Assembly (NCBI GenBank): GCA_001512635.1
Contig: LFSA01000058.1
Span: 1 to 34,161 of the forward strand
Source of the DNA: Pelotomaculum sp. DTU098
GTDB taxonomy: Bacteria; Bacillota; Desulfotomaculia; Desulfotomaculales; Pelotomaculaceae
DNA length: 34,161 nt
Direction: 5' to 3'
Positions 31,908-34,161 of the stretch are shown here, piece after piece (the stretch's first letter is position 1; each line of letters starts with the position of its first letter). The notes beneath the pieces are model-generated. The model saw only the letters and a list, made by a program, of their open reading frames with translations. It was not told the origin of the DNA and made no database searches. The translations under genes were made by a program, and so were the position numbers.

Positions 31908-33842
31908 CTAAATTGTTACAGCAATCCTTGCGCCTTCCTCAATTGCCTGGATCGCCTTTCTTGCTTTTACGGCATCTCCGACAACATATATCTCAGCATC
32001 TACTCTTCCTTTCAGTTCTTCCTCCAGGGGATTGTAAGACTTTGTACCTAAAGCCAGTACGATGCTGTCGAAGCCCGTAATCTTTTCTTTCCGGCCGTCT
32101 TTCAGATAAACAACCCCATCATCTAAAAACTCTTTAACCACAGCACCGGTCAGGCAAGAAACACCATACTCTTTTAAGCGCTCCATTAAGTATAACCTGG
32201 GGCCATCCGGCATACCCTTTGCTATTTCAGATTCCATTTCAATTATAGTAACTTTGCGGCCATGTTCGCCGATAAAATCCGCAGTCTCAGCCCCAACTAT
32301 GCCTCCACCGACAACCAGCACCTTTTCTCCCACATCTGTTTTACCGTCGAGCACATCGACTGCCTTCGCAAATTTGGGGTTATCTATTCCTCTAATGTCA
32401 GGGAGCAGCGGGATACCGCCTGTTGCCAGGATCACCACATCGGGCTTTTCACTTATTACCAGCTCAGGGGTAACCTCCACACCCAGTTTGTGCTCCACAC
32501 CATATTTTTTGCCCATTGTAATATAATACTTAATTGCCCTCAATATATCGTCCTTGGTGGAAGGAATGCCTCCTATCCTGAACTGCCCGCCCAATACGTT
32601 TTGTTTTTCGTACAAAGTCACCTGATGGCCTCTCCTGGCGGCAACCCAGGCAGCTTCCAAACCAGCCGGTCCGCCTCCTACAATCATAACCTTTTTGGGT
32701 TTCTCAGTTTTTTCTATTTTAAGAGTCCCTTCCCTGCCCGTAAAGGGATTGACCAAACAACTGATTTTTAAATGTTCCGGGTCGAACAAATAGCCTACAC
32801 ACCCCTGCAGGCAGGCAATACAGGGAGCTATTTCCTCAGGTGTGTTGGCAGCAACCTTGTTCGGCCACTCGGGATCAGCCAGTGATTCCCTGCCCAAAGC
32901 GATCATATCTGCCTTGCCAGACTGCAGGATGTCCTCTGCCAAAAACGGATCATTGATCCGTCCCACCGCGATGACCGGGATTTTAACTGATTTTTTAACT
33001 TCTTCCGCGGCAACTGCGTTAAATCCCGGCGGGACAGCGCCCGGTACGAACATCCAGTGCATACTGCCGTAAGTACATATTGATATATGAACAGCATTGA
33101 CGCCTGCCTGCTCCACAAGCCTCGCTATAGCCCTGGTTTCATCAATAGCCCTGCCACCATGTACCTTTTCGTCACCGCTCATTCTGAAAATTAACGGATA
33201 ACCGTTTCCGACTTCACGTCTTATGCTTCTGATAATCTCAAGGGGAAATTTCATCCTGCTGATAAAGTTGCCGCCGAACTCATCAATTCTTTTATTAGAA
33301 TAAGCCGACATGAATTGGGCAATTAAGTAACCGTGCGCGCCGTGAATTTCCACCGCGTCAAAACCGGCATCCCTGGCCCTTACCGCCGCATCCCTGAAAT
33401 TTCCAATAAGATCATAGACTTCCTGGGTTGTAAGTTCACGGGGTATCTCCTTCATAACCGGGCAAGGTACAGCCGATGGAGCAACCGGTTGTTGACCAAT
33501 AATGTCTTTTGAAGTTTGTCTTCCGGCATGGTGAAGCTGTACGGCAATCTTGGCTCCATACTTGTGCACTTCGTCCACTAACTTTTTCCACCCGGGAATA
33601 AATTCGTCGCTCCATAAACCGGGTTCAAAGGGGATCGCCTTTCCAGCAGGCTCGACAGCTGTTACTTCCACAATGATCAATCCAAAGCCACCCTTTGCCC
33701 TTGCCACATGATAGTCAATCAACTGCTGAGAAACACTACCGTCCGGATTGGCGTAGTTTGACCCCATGGGCGGCACCACAAAACGGTTCTTTACCTCCAT
33801 AGAGCCGATTTTAATTGGTGACAACAAAGCCGGAAAATTCAT
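31908..33842 (-). CDS. Old Yellow Enzyme-type NADH:flavin oxidoreductase, 2,4-dienoyl-CoA reductase-like
   Basis: 644 residues in the multidomain FadH/enoate-reductase arrangement. An N-terminal FMN TIM barrel starts LLSPIKIGSMEVKNRFVVPP and holds VQLHHAGRQ and IHGAHGYLIAQF (Tyr172 near the FadH catalytic Tyr). A [4Fe-4S] site uses Cys341, 344, 348 and 362 (CIACLQGC...SC). An FAD domain follows with VMIVGGGPAGLEAAWVAARR, then an NAD(P)H domain with VLVVGGGIVGAETADF and a final YVVGDAVKARKAIQAIEEG. It reduces activated C=C bonds (dienoyl-CoA, cinnamate-type acids or related); the substrate is not readable. ATG start with AAGGAGGG 7 nt upstream. No beta-oxidation or bile-acid genes are next to it. 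It is a single-gene unit. Confidence 0.93.
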   Translation of the reverse strand: MNFPALLSPIKIGSMEVKNRFVVPPMGSNYANPDGSVSQQLIDYHVARAKGGFGLIIVEVTAVEPAGKAIPFEPGLWSDEFIPGWKKLVDEVHKYGAKIAVQLHHAGRQTSKDIIGQQPVAPSAVPCPVMKEIPRELTTQEVYDLIGNFRDAAVRARDAGFDAVEIHGAHGYLIAQFMSAYSNKRIDEFGGNFISRMKFPLEIIRSIRREVGNGYPLIFRMSGDEKVHGGRAIDETRAIARLVEQAGVNAVHISICTYGSMHWMFVPGAVPPGFNAVAAEEVKKSVKIPVIAVGRINDPFLAEDILQSGKADMIALGRESLADPEWPNKVAANTPEEIAPCIACLQGCVGYLFDPEHLKISCLVNPFTGREGTLKIEKTEKPKKVMIVGGGPAGLEAAWVAARRGHQVTLYEKQNVLGGQFRIGGIPSTKDDILRAIKYYITMGKKYGVEHKLGVEVTPELVISEKPDVVILATGGIPLLPDIRGIDNPKFAKAVDVLDGKTDVGEKVLVVGGGIVGAETADFIGEHGRKVTIIEMESEIAKGMPDGPRLYLMERLKEYGVSCLTGAVVKEFLDDGVVYLKDGRKEKITGFDSIVLALGTKSYNPLEEELKGRVDAEIYVVGDAVKARKAIQAIEEGARIAVTI

Positions 33843-34140
33843 AAAAACCCTCCTTTTTAGAATGAATCTCTACAGGTACTTAATTGAACCATAGTAATCA
33901 GCAGATTATTGACAGGGCAAATTAATAGCTCCTACCTGCTAGATTGTGGTTAATATAACCGCAATTTTTATGCCAAATGATAATAAGGAAGGAATAAAGG
34001 ACAGAGTAAAGGAATGAAAGTCTAGTTTTATGCTAAATAGGCGGTTTTTCTACCTGTAAATTCTATTAAGGGCTTAACCAGGAGGGTTAATAGGGAAAAA
34101 CATGTTAATGGCCATGATAAAATCGACATAAATGGTCACG
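33843..34140. other. Gene-free region at the right end
   Basis: No gene is seen. It holds the promoter region of the OYE-family gene and then an AT-rich stretch that leads into the right-end repeat. The words GGCCATGATAAA (34110-34121) and TGGTCACGAAAA (34133-34144) near the end look loosely related, as subterminal repeats of insertion sequences sometimes do. Confidence 0.35.
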
Positions 34141-34159
34141 AAAAACCCGCAAAACCGGT
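34141..34159 (+). repeat. Right-end copy of the inverted 19-bp motif
   Basis: AAAAACCCGCAAAACCGGT, the partner of the left-end motif (7-25, minus strand), 17/19 identical and pointing out of the window. The window stops 2 bp later, as expected if an assembly broke, or a segment was cut, at a repeated element. Confidence 0.45.
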
Positions 34160-34161
34160 CA

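Noticed and set aside
1-34161. CRISPR arrays, prophage genes, intact transposases, rRNA
   Set aside because: No regularly spaced repeats and no recognisable phage, transposase or rRNA sequences were found on either strand.

Overview
The window looks like a chromosomal segment from an anaerobic, probably spore-forming Gram-positive bacterium of the Clostridia. My best guess is the Peptococcaceae / Desulfotomaculum-Pelotomaculum neighbourhood. That guess rests on a CwlD-type germination amidase, an AbrB/SpoVT-fold regulator, a Clostridia-style [FeFe] hydrogenase, SelA-SelB, futalosine-route menaquinone genes and strong AGGAGG-type ribosome sites. It is inferred from gene content; there is no rRNA or other taxonomic marker. 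TTG and GTG starts are frequent, and in several genes the Shine-Dalgarno position rather than the first possible codon decides the start.

Layout. 1-6.7 kb: single-gene units on both strands (DUF4912 protein, a lone pyruvate-kinase C-terminal-like domain, long-form hisG, a LysM/FG-GAP protein, an AbrB-fold regulator, a class I aminotransferase, a DUF456 membrane protein and a 65-aa membrane peptide). 6.8-9.0 kb: cwlD and a geranylgeranyl-reductase-family flavoprotein. 9.4-12.8 kb: selA-selB, overlapping by 4 nt, minus strand. 13.0-16.8 kb: purL-purQ, plus strand, behind a near-consensus promoter and overlapping by 4 nt. 17.2-20.1 kb: an orphan HydA-type hydrogenase and an L,D-transpeptidase. 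20.3-24.7 kb, minus strand: quinone genes (a polyprenyl-synthase homologue that has lost both Asp-rich motifs, UbiD-like and UbiA-like proteins, mqnA). 24.9-26.9 kb: speD, a fumarylacetoacetase-family hydrolase and two tandem paralogous Cys-rich small proteins. 27.3-31.3 kb: a minus-strand operon of MmgE/PrpD, SdhA/FrdA-like, SdhB/FrdB-like and a ferredoxin. 31.9-33.8 kb: an Old-Yellow-Enzyme/dienoyl-CoA-reductase-type flavoenzyme.

How the genes may fit together. The menaquinone genes, the SdhAB-like pair, the ferredoxin and the hydrogenase suggest anaerobic redox metabolism with a quinone pool and H2 turnover. SelA/SelB supply selenocysteine insertion to selenoproteins encoded elsewhere, and no tRNA-Sec was found here. 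PurL-PurQ form one amidotransferase in which the PurS-like part is fused to PurL.

Most interesting points. (i) The Cys-rich pair at 26.5-26.9 kb shares a nearly invariant 32-residue core with a CCC triplet and matches no family I know. (ii) The polyprenyl-synthase-like protein lacks both catalytic Asp motifs. (iii) The SdhB-like subunit lacks two expected [3Fe-4S] ligands and has no membrane-anchor gene beside it. (iv) The two window ends carry a 19-bp inverted motif (17/19), as if the segment is bounded by copies of one repeat or insertion sequence. I saw no CRISPR array, rRNA, tRNA or intact transposase.
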